Below, one piece after another: positions 34,593-43,525 of a DNA stretch of 48,863 nt. Made by a program: the position numbers and the translations under genes. Where the stretch lies: the NCBI GenBank assembly GCA_025924375.1, contig JAICIN010000002.1:1-48863 (forward strand), given 5' to 3'. Each line of letters starts with the position of its first letter. The stretch's first letter is position 1. The stretch is from Dermatophilaceae bacterium (GTDB taxonomy: Bacteria; Actinomycetota; Actinomycetes; Actinomycetales; Dermatophilaceae). The notes below the pieces were generated by a model that was not told the origin of the DNA, searched no databases, and worked only from the letters and a program-made list of their open reading frames with translations.

Positions 34593-35171
34593 CTAGAGGT
34601 ACTGACCCGTCGGGCCACCGGGCTGCTCACCCGGAGCACCCGGCATACCGGGGTGTCCTGGTTGCGCGAGGTGACCCGGGGGCATGCCCGAGCCCGGCGG
34701 CAGCGCCCGGCGCATCTGCGCGAGCTGCTGCTGCGCCGCCATCTGCTGGGCGAAGAGGGCGGTCTGGATGCCGTGGAAGAGACCCTCCAGCCACCCGACG
34801 AGCTGGGCCTGGGCGATGCGCAGCTCGGCGTCGGTGGGGGCGCTGTCGGCGAAGGGCAGGGCGATCCGGTCGAGCTCCTCGACGAGCTCGGGCGCCAGCC
34901 CGTCCTCGAGCTCCTTGATGGAGCGCCGGTGGATCTCCGCCAGCCGGGTGCGCCCCGCCTCGTCCAGAGGGGCGTTGCGCACCTCCTCGAGGAGCTGCTT
35001 GATCATCGAGCCGATGCGCATGACCTTCGCTGGCTGCTCGACGAGGTCGGCGGGGTTGGTCGGCGCCTCGCCGTCGTCGCCCTCGGCCCGGGGGGCGACG
35101 CCCATCCCGTCCGGGGTCACGACGACGACGCGCTGCTGGTCCTGCTCCTGCTGCTCGGGCCGCTCGCTCAT
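34593..35171 (-). CDS. bpa: Bacterial proteasome activator Bpa/PafE
   Basis: A 192-residue ATP-independent proteasome activator. The core RIGSMIKQLLEEVRNAPLDEAGRTRLAEIHRRSIKELEDGLAPELVEELDRI and ELRIAQAQLVGWLEGLFHGIQTALFAQQMAAQQQL form the helical bundle that assembles into a dodecameric ring, and the C-terminal GQYL is the motif that docks on the 20S alpha ring and opens its gate. I start at the ATG at 35171, preceded by AGGATGAGG; an ATG at 35204 would add 11 residues. Presence of Bpa implies a 20S proteasome elsewhere in the genome. The Pro/Gly-rich linker before GQYL is long (about 35 residues). Confidence 0.95.
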   Translation of the reverse strand: MSERPEQQEQDQQRVVVVTPDGMGVAPRAEGDDGEAPTNPADLVEQPAKVMRIGSMIKQLLEEVRNAPLDEAGRTRLAEIHRRSIKELEDGLAPELVEELDRIALPFADSAPTDAELRIAQAQLVGWLEGLFHGIQTALFAQQMAAQQQLAQMRRALPPGSGMPPGHLAQPGHPGMPGAPGEQPGGPTGQYL

Positions 35172-35226
35172 GCCCTCATCCTGCCCCACGGCTTCCGGGC
35201 CCATGCGAACCGGCGGCGACCACGCG

Positions 35227-36165
35227 TCAGCGTGGCATCATCCGGGCCTTGAGCGTCTCCCGCTTGTCCTCGAACCGAAGGGCCTGCTCGTCGAGCGACT
35301 CCATGAGCCCGGCGAGCTCCATGCGCGCCTGCTCCGCCTCGGCCGAGAGGCCCTCGAGGTCGAAGATGCCCCAGAAGCGCAGCACCGGCGCCACCACGTC
35401 GTCACGGTGGAGCCGCAGGTCGTAGATCCCCGCAACCGCCATCTCCACGGCCTTGCGCTGGACCCCGGGGATGTCGGCGCCGGGCATCTGGAACCCCTTG
35501 ACGACGTCACGGATCGCCATGACGGTCTGGTCGGGGGCGATGTCGATGGCTGCCTTCATGAGGTTGCGGTAGAAGATCATGTGCAGGTTCTCGTCCGCCG
35601 CGATGCGGGTGAGGAGCTGCTCGCACATCGGGTCGTCGGTGAACCGCCCGGTGTTGCGGTGCGAGACCCGGGTGGCCAGCTCCTGGAACGAGACGTAGGC
35701 GAGGGAGTGCAGCAGCTCGCCGCTGTGCGCGGACTCGTAGCCCTGCGACATGTGGGTCATCCGGAACCGCTCGAGCTCGCTGGGGTCGACGAGCCGCTTG
35801 ACCAGCATGTAGTCGCGCATGGCGATCCCGTGCCGGCCCTCCTCGGCGGTCCACCGGTGCACCCACGCGCCCCACGCGTCGTCGCGGCCGAAGATGAGCG
35901 CGATCTCGTGGTGGTAGCTCGGGAGGTTGTCCTCGGTGAGGAGGTTGACCACGAGCGCCGACCGGGCGACGTCGCTGATCGGCGCGTCGTCCGGGCTCCA
36001 CGGGTCGCCGCCCATGAGGCCGTCGAAGTTGCGTCCGTCCGACCAGGGGATGAACTCGTGTGGGAACCACTCCTTGGCCACCGAGAGGTGCCGGTTGAGG
36101 TTCTCCTCGACGACCGGGTTGAGCTCCCGGAGGAGGTCGGTCTGGGTCCACGCCGTCGAGGTCAT
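35227..36165 (-). CDS. Acyl-[acyl-carrier-protein] desaturase
   Basis: A 312-residue soluble diiron desaturase of the stearoyl-ACP type. Ligands are readable as Glu78 with His85 (TEDNLPSYHH), EEGRH at 108-112, Glu162 (FQELATR) and ENLH at 192-195. Such enzymes insert a double bond in acyl-ACP using O2 and reduced ferredoxin; mycobacterial DesA1/DesA2 are relatives. The gene lies 55 bases upstream of bpa on the same strand, so the two could share a transcript. Diiron residues are complete, so the enzyme is likely active, unlike some DesA2-like paralogues. Confidence 0.93.
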   Translation of the reverse strand: MTSTAWTQTDLLRELNPVVEENLNRHLSVAKEWFPHEFIPWSDGRNFDGLMGGDPWSPDDAPISDVARSALVVNLLTEDNLPSYHHEIALIFGRDDAWGAWVHRWTAEEGRHGIAMRDYMLVKRLVDPSELERFRMTHMSQGYESAHSGELLHSLAYVSFQELATRVSHRNTGRFTDDPMCEQLLTRIAADENLHMIFYRNLMKAAIDIAPDQTVMAIRDVVKGFQMPGADIPGVQRKAVEMAVAGIYDLRLHRDDVVAPVLRFWGIFDLEGLSAEAEQARMELAGLMESLDEQALRFEDKRETLKARMMPR

Positions 36166-36205
36166 GCCTCGACGTTACGGGCGCCGTCGCAGGCATGGCT
36201 AGTTA

Positions 36206-36258
36206 CCGGGCGGTTCGGGTATGCCGGGTGCCCGGCGGTTCGGGTATGCCGGGTGCCC
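36206..36258. repeat. Tandem duplication of a 25-bp unit carrying GTATGCC
   Basis: The unit CGGTTCGGGTATGCCGGGTGC occurs at 36211 and again at 36236, a period of 25 bases, each followed by CCGG. Each can fold through CCGG/CCCGG arms. It lies in the 99-base gap between the desaturase start and the end of the ABC permease gene and may terminate the permease transcript. Confidence 0.75.
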
Positions 36259-36264
36259 GGCCGG

Positions 36265-39108
36265 TCAGTCGGCTCGCCGCGTGACCGTGGGCGCCCTGCG
36301 GATCGCGGCCGCCGAGAGCACAGCGGCGGCCAAGGGGACGCAGAGGACCACGAGCAGCAGCGGAAGCCAGGGGATGACGGTCGTGGCCCCCGAGGTGACC
36401 TGTTGCCCGGTCACCGGGTCCCAGCCGCCCGACGAGGTCAGCGGGTGGCTCACCGCGATGCCGGGGGCGAGCCCGACCGCGACGCCGAGCAGCGCGCCGA
36501 CGAGGCTCACGACCACCGCCTGCGACGCGGCGAGCCGCCGTCGCGTGCCCCTCGTCGCCCCGACGGCGGCGAAGGTGCCCATGTCGGCCTGCTGCTCGGC
36601 CATCGAGAGGGCTGTCGAGATCAGCGTGACGACGAGGAGCAGGGCCGCGGCCACCCCGAACATCACGCGTGTCACCGTCTCGTCGTAGCGCTGGAAGCCG
36701 CGCTCGACGTAGACGCCGCCCTCGTCGCCGAGGCGCTCGTCGAGGGCCTGCTCCGTCTCCGGGGAGATGTCGCCGCCGGGGTCGCGGATGAGGATCTTCA
36801 CCTCGGTGGCGGGCCACCCCAGCCGGGTGGCGGTCGTGTCGGCAACCATCGCGCCGACGTTGTCGAGCATGCGCCCGTCGCGCATCGTCGAGGCCGGCAC
36901 GGCGACGACGGGCAGCACGGCCCGTGCCTTCTGCGTGATGTCCCTCGTGACCCCGGCCTGCGGGTCGACGACGTAGGTGCCGGAGGCCATGGTGAGCGTC
37001 GGGAGCGTGCTCAGGCTCGGTTGGGCCACGGCGATGGCGCCGTCCTCGAGCGCGGTGCGCTGGCTGGCGGTCAGCCCGAGGCGCCGGGCGATCTCGGAGG
37101 CCGGCAGGATCGCGATGTCACCACTGTTGTAGGCGTTCGAGCCCAGGAGGTGGCACTGCTCGTAGGGGACACCGTCCTGCGGGTCGCCCACGGCGTCCTG
37201 CACCGAGCACCCCCGGCCGAGGGCCGCGACGAAGGGCTGCGGGGACGACTGCGACTCCGGCGTGGGGCCGAAGAGCTCGCCGGCGTTGCGTGCGTAGCGG
37301 ACGGGCGTGCTGACCAGGCCGCCCCCGAGCTCCTCGAGTGCGGCGCGGGCGGCGAGCCGGCCCTCGGGGTCGGTGGTCGAGACCGCGCCCTCGCCGTGGA
37401 TCGCCTGTGGCCGGTAGTCGCGCATCGCCTGCCTGGTGTCGCTCGCCAGGGCGATGCTGAAGATCGTCAGGATGGAGGCGCCGGCAAGGATGGCGGCGAC
37501 GGTCGGCGTCGAGCGGGACCGGTGGCGCGCAGCGTCCCGGGTCGCCATGCGCGGGCCGACCGGCAGGTGGGAGGCGAGCCGCCCGCAGAGGACGAGGATC
37601 GCCGGCACGGTCAGCAGGGTGCCGCCCACGAGGGCAAAGGCCGCGATCGCGACGGTGTACTCCTGGCCACCCTTGGCGGTGGCCACGAGCCCGAGGCCGC
37701 CCGTCACCGCGAGCGCGAGGCCGACCGCCGGCACGAGGCGGTTGAGCCGTGGGGACACGCTCTGGCCGCGCATCACCCCGACGATGTCGAGGCGGCCCAG
37801 CCGCAGGGCCGGGATGAGTGCGGCGACCAGGGAGCTGAGCACTGCGCACGGGAGGATGATCGCCAGGGCGGTCCAGGGGATGTCGATGCCGCTGCTCGCG
37901 AAGCTGCTGCCCGGGTGGGTCCGCTGCCAGATCCGCACCCCCGACCACAGCCCGGCCACTCCGAGGATGGTCCCGCCGACGGCCGCCAGGGCGCCGAGGA
38001 GCAGGGCCTGGGCGAGCACGGAGCGCCGAAGCTGCCGGGTCTCGGCACCGTTGCTCGCCGCGAGCGCCAGCGTGCGGCGCTGCCGGGCGGCGCTCACCGC
38101 GAAGGCCGGGGCGACGAGGAGGGTCGTGACCAGGAACAGCATCACGCCGCCGATCACGGCGATCTGCTTGGCGGTGTCCTGGGCGAAGGCGTAGCCGCCG
38201 CGGACCTCGGGCGGGACCTCGCTCTCCGGCGGTGGGTGCTGGAGGACCGATGCGCTGACCACGGTGAACCCGTGGCGGTTGAGGTCGAGCACCTCGGCCC
38301 ACGTCACCGGTGAGCCGCGCGTGACGATCCACGCCTGACCACCGCCCATCGGCCCGGGGGAGGAGTCGCCAGCGCCCCAACCGGTCGGCGTGACGAAGTC
38401 GGCCCTGCCGCCCCACGCGAGCAGGGCGGTGCCGGTGCCGACAACCGTCACCTCGTGGGGCGTGCCGGCCACGGACAGGGTGGCCGTGCCCGACGTGGGC
38501 AGCCCCTTGGCCACGCCCGCCGGGGTGACGACGACCTCGTCCGCCGCAGTGGCCCAGCGAACGCCGGTGAGCTGGGCCTTGGGCCCCAGGTCCGCCTTCG
38601 ACGCGTCGAGGACGAGCCCGCTGACGCGGACGCGGCGGTCGTCCTCGAGCAGCCGGGCCTCCAGCTCCGAGACGGGGAGCGCCTGCCCACCGAGGAGGGC
38701 GCCGACCGCGGCGCTGTTGTCCCGGCCCGGTTCGAACCCGGGGACCGGGGTCGCGCCCTGCTCGCTGCTGCCCGTCGACATCGCGTCGGGTGACTGGAAG
38801 ACCGGCCCTCCCTGGGGACCCTGCACGAGGGCCTGGCCGGTGCCCATCTGGGCCTGCACGCGGTCCGCGGGGCTGGTCTGCTCGGTCGCCCCGAGGCAGG
38901 CGACCGCGACGAGGAGCCCGACCGGGACCGCAACCATGACGACGACGAGGATGCTGCGGCCCTTGTGCCGACGGACGTCGCGGCGTGCCATGCGCAGCGC
39001 GACCCGCCACGACGCCCGCCAACGGGACCAGCGCGAGAGGCGTCGCGACGGGCCGTCGGGACGGCCCGGCACACCTTCCGTCGCCTCGGGCTCCACCAGC
39101 GTGGTCAT
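36265..39108 (-). CDS. FtsX-like ABC exporter permease
   Basis: A 947-residue duplicated FtsX/MacB-type permease with about ten transmembrane segments. After a basic cytosolic start (RRDVRRHKGRSILVVVMVAVPVG), a large extracytoplasmic domain (about 60-350) precedes the first FtsX block (VSAARQRRTLALAASNGAETRQLRRSVL), and a second large domain precedes the second block (STALSMAEQQADMGTFAAVGATRGTRRRLAASQA). It pairs with the ATPase encoded 7 bases upstream in the operon. Substrates of such exporters include peptides, lipoproteins and drugs; none can be assigned. It is probably controlled by the PadR repressor that leads the operon. Confidence 0.9.
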   Translation of the reverse strand: MTTLVEPEATEGVPGRPDGPSRRLSRWSRWRASWRVALRMARRDVRRHKGRSILVVVMVAVPVGLLVAVACLGATEQTSPADRVQAQMGTGQALVQGPQGGPVFQSPDAMSTGSSEQGATPVPGFEPGRDNSAAVGALLGGQALPVSELEARLLEDDRRVRVSGLVLDASKADLGPKAQLTGVRWATAADEVVVTPAGVAKGLPTSGTATLSVAGTPHEVTVVGTGTALLAWGGRADFVTPTGWGAGDSSPGPMGGGQAWIVTRGSPVTWAEVLDLNRHGFTVVSASVLQHPPPESEVPPEVRGGYAFAQDTAKQIAVIGGVMLFLVTTLLVAPAFAVSAARQRRTLALAASNGAETRQLRRSVLAQALLLGALAAVGGTILGVAGLWSGVRIWQRTHPGSSFASSGIDIPWTALAIILPCAVLSSLVAALIPALRLGRLDIVGVMRGQSVSPRLNRLVPAVGLALAVTGGLGLVATAKGGQEYTVAIAAFALVGGTLLTVPAILVLCGRLASHLPVGPRMATRDAARHRSRSTPTVAAILAGASILTIFSIALASDTRQAMRDYRPQAIHGEGAVSTTDPEGRLAARAALEELGGGLVSTPVRYARNAGELFGPTPESQSSPQPFVAALGRGCSVQDAVGDPQDGVPYEQCHLLGSNAYNSGDIAILPASEIARRLGLTASQRTALEDGAIAVAQPSLSTLPTLTMASGTYVVDPQAGVTRDITQKARAVLPVVAVPASTMRDGRMLDNVGAMVADTTATRLGWPATEVKILIRDPGGDISPETEQALDERLGDEGGVYVERGFQRYDETVTRVMFGVAAALLLVVTLISTALSMAEQQADMGTFAAVGATRGTRRRLAASQAVVVSLVGALLGVAVGLAPGIAVSHPLTSSGGWDPVTGQQVTSGATTVIPWLPLLLVVLCVPLAAAVLSAAAIRRAPTVTRRAD

Positions 39109-39115
39109 CGTCGCG

Positions 39116-39841
39116 TCAGGCGGTCGGCTCGAGCAGCGAGTCGGCGCTCGCCGGGGTGCCGGTGCTGTCGACGACGACGCCGTCGCGCAGGAAGACGACC
39201 CGGTCGGCCCAGGCGGCATGGCGGGCCTCGTGCGTGACGAGCAGGCCGGCGGCACCGGCGTCGCAGCGCTCGCGCAGGACCCGCAGGACCTCCTCGCCCG
39301 TGTGGGAGTCGAGGGCGCCCGTCGGCTCGTCGGCGAGCACGAGCCGGCGGTCGCCCACCAGGGCCCGCGCGATGGCGACGCGCTGCTGCTGGCCGCCGGA
39401 CATCTTGTCGGGGTAGCGGTCGGCGAGCTCCTCGACGCCCACCGTCCGAAGGGCGTCGAGGGCCAGCCGCCGCGCGCGGCTCACCCGCTGGCCGTCGAGC
39501 TCCAGCGGCAGCCCGACGTTCTCCACGGCGGTGAGCGAGGGGATGAGGTTGAAGTCCTGGAAGACGAACCCCACCCGCCGGCGCCGCAGCCGGGCCAGCC
39601 GGTCGCCGGTGAGCGCCCCGATGCTCTCGCCCTCGATGCGCACCTCCCCCTCGGTCGGTGCGTCGAGGCCGCCGGCGAGGTTGAGCAGGGTGGACTTGCC
39701 CGACCCGCTCGGCCCCATGACGGCGACGAGCTCGCCGGCGTCGACCCGCATGCTCACCCCCACGAGGGCCTGGACGGCGGTCGGTCCCGCGCCGTGCACC
39801 CGGCTCACGTCGACGAGCTCGAGGATGGTCTCTGCGCTCAC
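39116..39841 (-). CDS. ABC exporter ATPase (MacB/LolD type)
   Basis: A 241-residue ATPase. Walker A GPSGSGKS is at 43-50, VFQDFNLIPSLTAVENV carries the Q-loop, [15 protein letters not shown] is the signature, LVLADEPTGALDS is Walker B, and VTHEARHA has the switch His. VHGAGPTAVQAL after the start is a feature of the MacB-like group. The GTG start overlaps the PadR stop (GTGA), giving an unambiguous start and coupling. It energises the adjacent FtsX-like permease. Confidence 0.93.
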   Translation of the reverse strand: MSAETILELVDVSRVHGAGPTAVQALVGVSMRVDAGELVAVMGPSGSGKSTLLNLAGGLDAPTEGEVRIEGESIGALTGDRLARLRRRRVGFVFQDFNLIPSLTAVENVGLPLELDGQRVSRARRLALDALRTVGVEELADRYPDKMSGGQQQRVAIARALVGDRRLVLADEPTGALDSHTGEEVLRVLRERCDAGAAGLLVTHEARHAAWADRVVFLRDGVVVDSTGTPASADSLLEPTA

Positions 39842-40518
39842 TGCCCTGCCCCCTTGGCGATGGTCGTCGTCGTGTCGTGCGTGGCGTCGTTGTCCCGCTG
39901 CTCCACCGGTATGCCGGGTGCCCGCCTGCGCGCGCGCCCCGCCTCGCGCGCGAGGCGGGCCTCGACGTGGTCGAGCCACCGCACCTCGGCCTCGGACGAG
40001 TAGATGAGGTTCTCGAGGACGAGCAGCCACGCCAGGTCGGCTGAGCCGTCACCGGCACCTGCGGAGCCTTGCGCGGCGTCCGTCGCACGGACCCCCGCCG
40101 CCTCGTGGCTCGTCGTCGCGCGCTGCTTCAGCCGGGTGAGGTCCTGGAGGTGGCGCAGCGTCGCGGTCCGCTGGGCCTGGACCACGCGCTGCAGGTCGAC
40201 GTCCGGCGCCGTGACGGCGAGCGCGAGCTTGATGACCAGCTCGTCGCGTGGGGTGCTCTCCCGGTCGACCGGGGTGAGCCACCAGTGCTCGACCTCCGTG
40301 CGACCGGCGCCGGTGAGCCGGTAGGCGATGCGGCCCTCGTCGTCCTCGCCGGCCGCCTCGACCAGCCCGTCACGCTCCAGCCTGGCGAGCGTGGTGTAGA
40401 CCTGCCCGACGTTGAGCGGCCAGGTGCCGCCGGTGCGCTGCTCGAACTCCGACCGCAGCCGCGCGCCGTAGGCCGGCTCCTCGGCCAGCAGCGCGAGCAG
40501 ACCCAGCCTCACCGACAT
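39838..40518 (-). CDS. PadR family transcriptional regulator
   Basis: A 226-residue regulator. An N-terminal winged helix (GLLALLAEEPAYGARLRSEFEQRTGGTWPLNVGQVYTTLARLERDGLV) is typical of PadR, followed by the coiled C-terminal dimerisation part (LQRVVQAQRTATLRHLQDLTRLKQRA). The C-terminal tail of about 35 residues is polar and Thr-rich. It is the first gene of the padR-ATPase-permease operon and very likely represses it; two identical palindromes lie upstream at 40542 and 40574. PadR repressors of drug exporters release DNA when bound by the exported compound. Confidence 0.9.
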   Translation of the reverse strand: MSVRLGLLALLAEEPAYGARLRSEFEQRTGGTWPLNVGQVYTTLARLERDGLVEAAGEDDEGRIAYRLTGAGRTEVEHWWLTPVDRESTPRDELVIKLALAVTAPDVDLQRVVQAQRTATLRHLQDLTRLKQRATTSHEAAGVRATDAAQGSAGAGDGSADLAWLLVLENLIYSSEAEVRWLDHVEARLAREAGRARRRAPGIPVEQRDNDATHDTTTTIAKGAGQ

Positions 40519-40541
40519 CCGCGCCCCCTGACCGTTTCCCC

Positions 40542-40584
40542 ATACCGGGTATCCCCCGGTGAGGGAGGACCGTATACCGGGTAT
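40542..40584. promoter_or_regulatory. Twin PadR operators
   Basis: The perfect 11-base palindrome ATACCGGGTAT occurs at 40542-40552 and 40574-40584. The copies are 32 bases apart, about three helical turns, so bound dimers would face the same side of the DNA. They lie 24 and 56 bases upstream of the padR ATG, and just 10 bases from the end of the MFS gene. Confidence 0.75.
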
Positions 40585-40593
40585 GTAGAGGCG

Positions 40594-41871
40594 TCAAGGA
40601 CGTCGGACGAGGGCGCCCGCGTCAGGCGGGACGGCGTCCGCCACCGGCTCGGCCGAGGCAGTGCCGCGCCGGGCCACCCGCCGGAGCGGTCGCTGGGCGA
40701 GCACCGCGACGACCAGCGCCGCAGCGGCGGCGCCGACGGTGACGGAGAAGGCACCCGTGTGGCCCACGGCGTCGGCGAGCCGGCCCGCGAGCGCCGACCC
40801 CACGGCATACCCGAGGCCCGTGGCGGCGGCCAGCAGGGTCATCGCCGTGCCGACGCGCGCCAGGGGCACGGCCCTCTCACCGAGGGTGAAGACGCTGATC
40901 ATGTAGGGGGCGACGGCGAACCCGAGGACGAGCACGACCACGACGAGGTGGCCCAGGGTCGTGGTCCAGAGCAGCGGTGTGCCGAGCACCAGCAGGCCCG
41001 CCGCGGACACGAGGACCCGCACCGGGTAGCCGATCCGCTCCGGCAGCGCGGCGAACGCCAGACCGGCCACGACGCTGCCCACGCCGAGCAGGGCGTGCAC
41101 GAGCCCCGCGGCCCCGGCGTGGCCGGCCGCCGTCGCGAGCACGGTCGTCCCGGTCTGCACGGAGCCGAAGACCATCCCGATGAGCAGCTGCGCCAGCAAC
41201 AGGGCCGCGAAGGTGCCGGTGAGCAGGCGGCCGACCACCTCGGCGGACGTGCCGCTGGACCGCAGCAGGCGCGCGCTCGGGTGCAGCGCGAAACCGACCC
41301 CGAAGACGAGGAGCATGGCCGCGGCGAACAGCAGCCCCGCAGCGGGGTTGGCGATGACCGCGAGGAGCCCGAGCAGGGCGGGTCCGAGGACGAACGAGGC
41401 CTCGTCGGCGGCGCCCTCGTAGGAGAACGCGGTCTCGAGCAGCCGCTCCTGCCGGTGGCCGGTCCGGTCGGTGAGGGGCCGCCAACGGACACGTGCCAGC
41501 GGCCCGATCTGGGGCAGGAAGGCGCCGGCGACCGCGGATGCCGCCACGACCACACCGACCGGTGACCCGGAGACCGTCAGCGCGACGAGGACCCCGAGGG
41601 CCAGGCCGCCGGCCAGGGACTGCAGGAGGACCACCGGTCGCTGGCCCCGGCGGTCGGCGAGTGCCCCGGCGACCGGGGAGCAGACCGCGTTGGCGACGGC
41701 GAGTGCACCCGCCGACAGGCCACCGGCGGCGTAGGAGCCGGTCGCGCCGGCCACCAGGAGCAGGGCGCCCATCTGGCTCATGGCCAGGGGCAGGCGGCCG
41801 AGGAAGGCGACGAGGACGTAGAGCGGACCGGCCAGGCTGAACAGCCGGCGGTAGGAGGCAAGGGGCGACAC
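40594..41871 (-). CDS. MFS transporter
   Basis: A 425-residue major facilitator with about twelve transmembrane segments. The first half has GALADRRGQRPVVLLQSL in the loop between segments 2 and 3 (the A-motif region), and the second half has SALAGRLADAVGH at the equivalent place. The AFSYEGAADEASFVLGPALLG segment resembles putative sugar or drug efflux carriers of actinobacteria. The GTG at 41871 has a GGAGAG site; an ATG at 41925 would add 18 non-hydrophobic residues. No substrate is indicated. The 103-base gap to 41975 holds nothing recognised. Confidence 0.85.
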   Translation of the reverse strand: MSPLASYRRLFSLAGPLYVLVAFLGRLPLAMSQMGALLLVAGATGSYAAGGLSAGALAVANAVCSPVAGALADRRGQRPVVLLQSLAGGLALGVLVALTVSGSPVGVVVAASAVAGAFLPQIGPLARVRWRPLTDRTGHRQERLLETAFSYEGAADEASFVLGPALLGLLAVIANPAAGLLFAAAMLLVFGVGFALHPSARLLRSSGTSAEVVGRLLTGTFAALLLAQLLIGMVFGSVQTGTTVLATAAGHAGAAGLVHALLGVGSVVAGLAFAALPERIGYPVRVLVSAAGLLVLGTPLLWTTTLGHLVVVVLVLGFAVAPYMISVFTLGERAVPLARVGTAMTLLAAATGLGYAVGSALAGRLADAVGHTGAFSVTVGAAAAALVVAVLAQRPLRRVARRGTASAEPVADAVPPDAGALVRRP

Positions 41872-41974
41872 GGTCTCTCCGGTACGACGAAGCGGCTGTG
41901 CGCCCAACCCACCACCAAGGCGCACTCGAGGTCCCTGTGCTCACGCCATCCTACGGGCCGGGAGCCGGGGGTCC

Positions 41975-43525
41975 CTACGGCAGCAGGAGGATCTTGCCGA
42001 CGTGGCCGCTCGCCTCGAGCTCGCGGTGGGCTGCGCCCGCGTCGGCGAGCGGGTGGCGGGACTGGATGACCGGCCGCACCCGACCGTCCTCGAGCAGCGG
42101 CCAGACGTGCTCGCGCACCGCCGCGACGATCGTGGCCTTCTCCGCCTCGGGACGCGCTCGCAGCGACGTGGCGATGACCGCGGCGCGCTTGCGCAGGAGG
42201 GTGTTCAGGTCGAGCTCCGCCGTCGTCCCGCCCTGGAGGCCGATGACGACGAGGCGGCCGTTGACGGCGAGGGCCTCCACGTTGCGTGCGAGGTACTTCG
42301 CCCCGACGACGTCGAGGATGACGTCGGCTCCCGCGCCGTCGGTGGCCCGCCGGACCTCCTCCACGAAGTCCTGCTCGCGGTAGTTGACGAGGATCTCCGC
42401 GCCGAGCTCCAGGCACGCCTGCAGCTTCTCGGCGCTGCCCGCGGTGACCGCGACCCGCGCGCCCACCTCGCGCGCGAGCTGGATCGCCATCGTGCCGATG
42501 CCGGACGAGCCGCCGTGGACGAGCAGCGTCTGCCCCGGGAGGAGGTTGGCGGTCATGAAGACGTTGGACCACACGGTGCAGACGACCTCCGGCAGGCCGG
42601 CCGCGTCCTCGAGGCTCACCCCGCGCGGCACGGGCAGCACCTGGGCCGCCGGCACGCACACGGCCTCGGCGTAGCCCCCGCCCACCAGCAGCGCACACAC
42701 CTCGTCGCCGACCGACCAGGCGTCAACCCCGGGGCCGAGCGCGTCGACGGTGCCGCTCACCTCCAGGCCGGGGTAGTCGGAGCCGCCGGGCGGCGGCGGG
42801 TAGAACCCCTTGCGCTGCATGACATCGGCACGGTTGACACCGGCGGCGGCGACCTGGATGCGGACCTCGCCGGCGCGCGGCTCGGGGGTCGGGACGTCGG
42901 CGACGACGAGGGCGTCGGCGTCGCCCGGCTCCGGGATGGTGACGGCCTTCATGCCGCCGAGCCTATGGCGGGCCCGCTCGAGGTCGGGTGGGGTGTCCAC
43001 GTCGGTGCTCGCGTCCGTGGGCACACGGATGCCGAAAGCCGTTGCGGCGTCGAGGAGCTGGCGCGCCGGCGTACCCGCAGGGCGGGCCGGCACTGCTGAC
43101 CTCAGCGCCTCCGTGCGGAAGGCGGCGAGGAGGGGCTGCAGCCTCCCGTCGGCGTCGGCCGCCGCGACCGCGCCGTGTGCCGGGTGCTCGCCGAGGTGCC
43201 GCGCGAGCGCCGCCGCCGGCCGGCCGGCATACGGCATGTCGCCCGCGACGAGGACCGTCACGGCCGTGTCGAGCAGGGGCAGCGCGGCGGCGATCCCGGC
43301 AACCGGGCCGCCGCCCGGTGGCTCCTCACGGACCCACGCGAGGCCGGCGCGCCGGGTGGGCCGCTGCGGCCCCACGCACACGACCGCCCAGTCCCGCGGC
43401 AGGGCGTCGAGCAGGTGGTCCAGGACTGTCGCGTCGCCGAGGCGGGCTCGCGTCTTGTCGCTCCCGAAGCGGCTGCTCGCGCCGCCGCAGAGGACCACCG
43501 CGGTGACGCCGCCGGAGCCGGTCAC
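41975..43525 (-). CDS. Fusion: MobA-like molybdopterin nucleotidyltransferase + NAD(P)H-quinone oxidoreductase
   Basis: One uninterrupted frame of 516 residues. Residues 1-191 are MobA-like: LCGGASSRFGSDK at 12-24 binds nucleotide, VAGDMPY carries the metal Asp, and DVDTPPDL marks the usual C-terminus. Residues 192-516 are a complete zinc-free MDR-type quinone oxidoreductase (GVNRADVMQRKGFYPPPPG, VHGGSSGIG at 338-344). There is no stop between the parts; the ATG at 42952 sits in the sequence GCATGAAG, where an overlapping TGA exists only in another frame. Either this is a true fusion or one base is lost near 42960. Internal initiation at 42952 could also give free oxidoreductase. The GTG start overlaps the IclR stop. 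Confidence 0.8.
   Translation of the reverse strand: MTGSGGVTAVVLCGGASSRFGSDKTRARLGDATVLDHLLDALPRDWAVVCVGPQRPTRRAGLAWVREEPPGGGPVAGIAAALPLLDTAVTVLVAGDMPYAGRPAAALARHLGEHPAHGAVAAADADGRLQPLLAAFRTEALRSAVPARPAGTPARQLLDAATAFGIRVPTDASTDVDTPPDLERARHRLGGMKAVTIPEPGDADALVVADVPTPEPRAGEVRIQVAAAGVNRADVMQRKGFYPPPPGGSDYPGLEVSGTVDALGPGVDAWSVGDEVCALLVGGGYAEAVCVPAAQVLPVPRGVSLEDAAGLPEVVCTVWSNVFMTANLLPGQTLLVHGGSSGIGTMAIQLAREVGARVAVTAGSAEKLQACLELGAEILVNYREQDFVEEVRRATDGAGADVILDVVGAKYLARNVEALAVNGRLVVIGLQGGTTAELDLNTLLRKRAAVIATSLRARPEAEKATIVAAVREHVWPLLEDGRVRPVIQSRHPLADAGAAHRELEASGHVGKILLLP

Noticed and set aside
36265-40003. Antisense plus-strand frames over the ABC permease and ATPase genes
   Set aside because: They oppose clear FtsX-like and ABC ATPase proteins; no motif or ribosome site.
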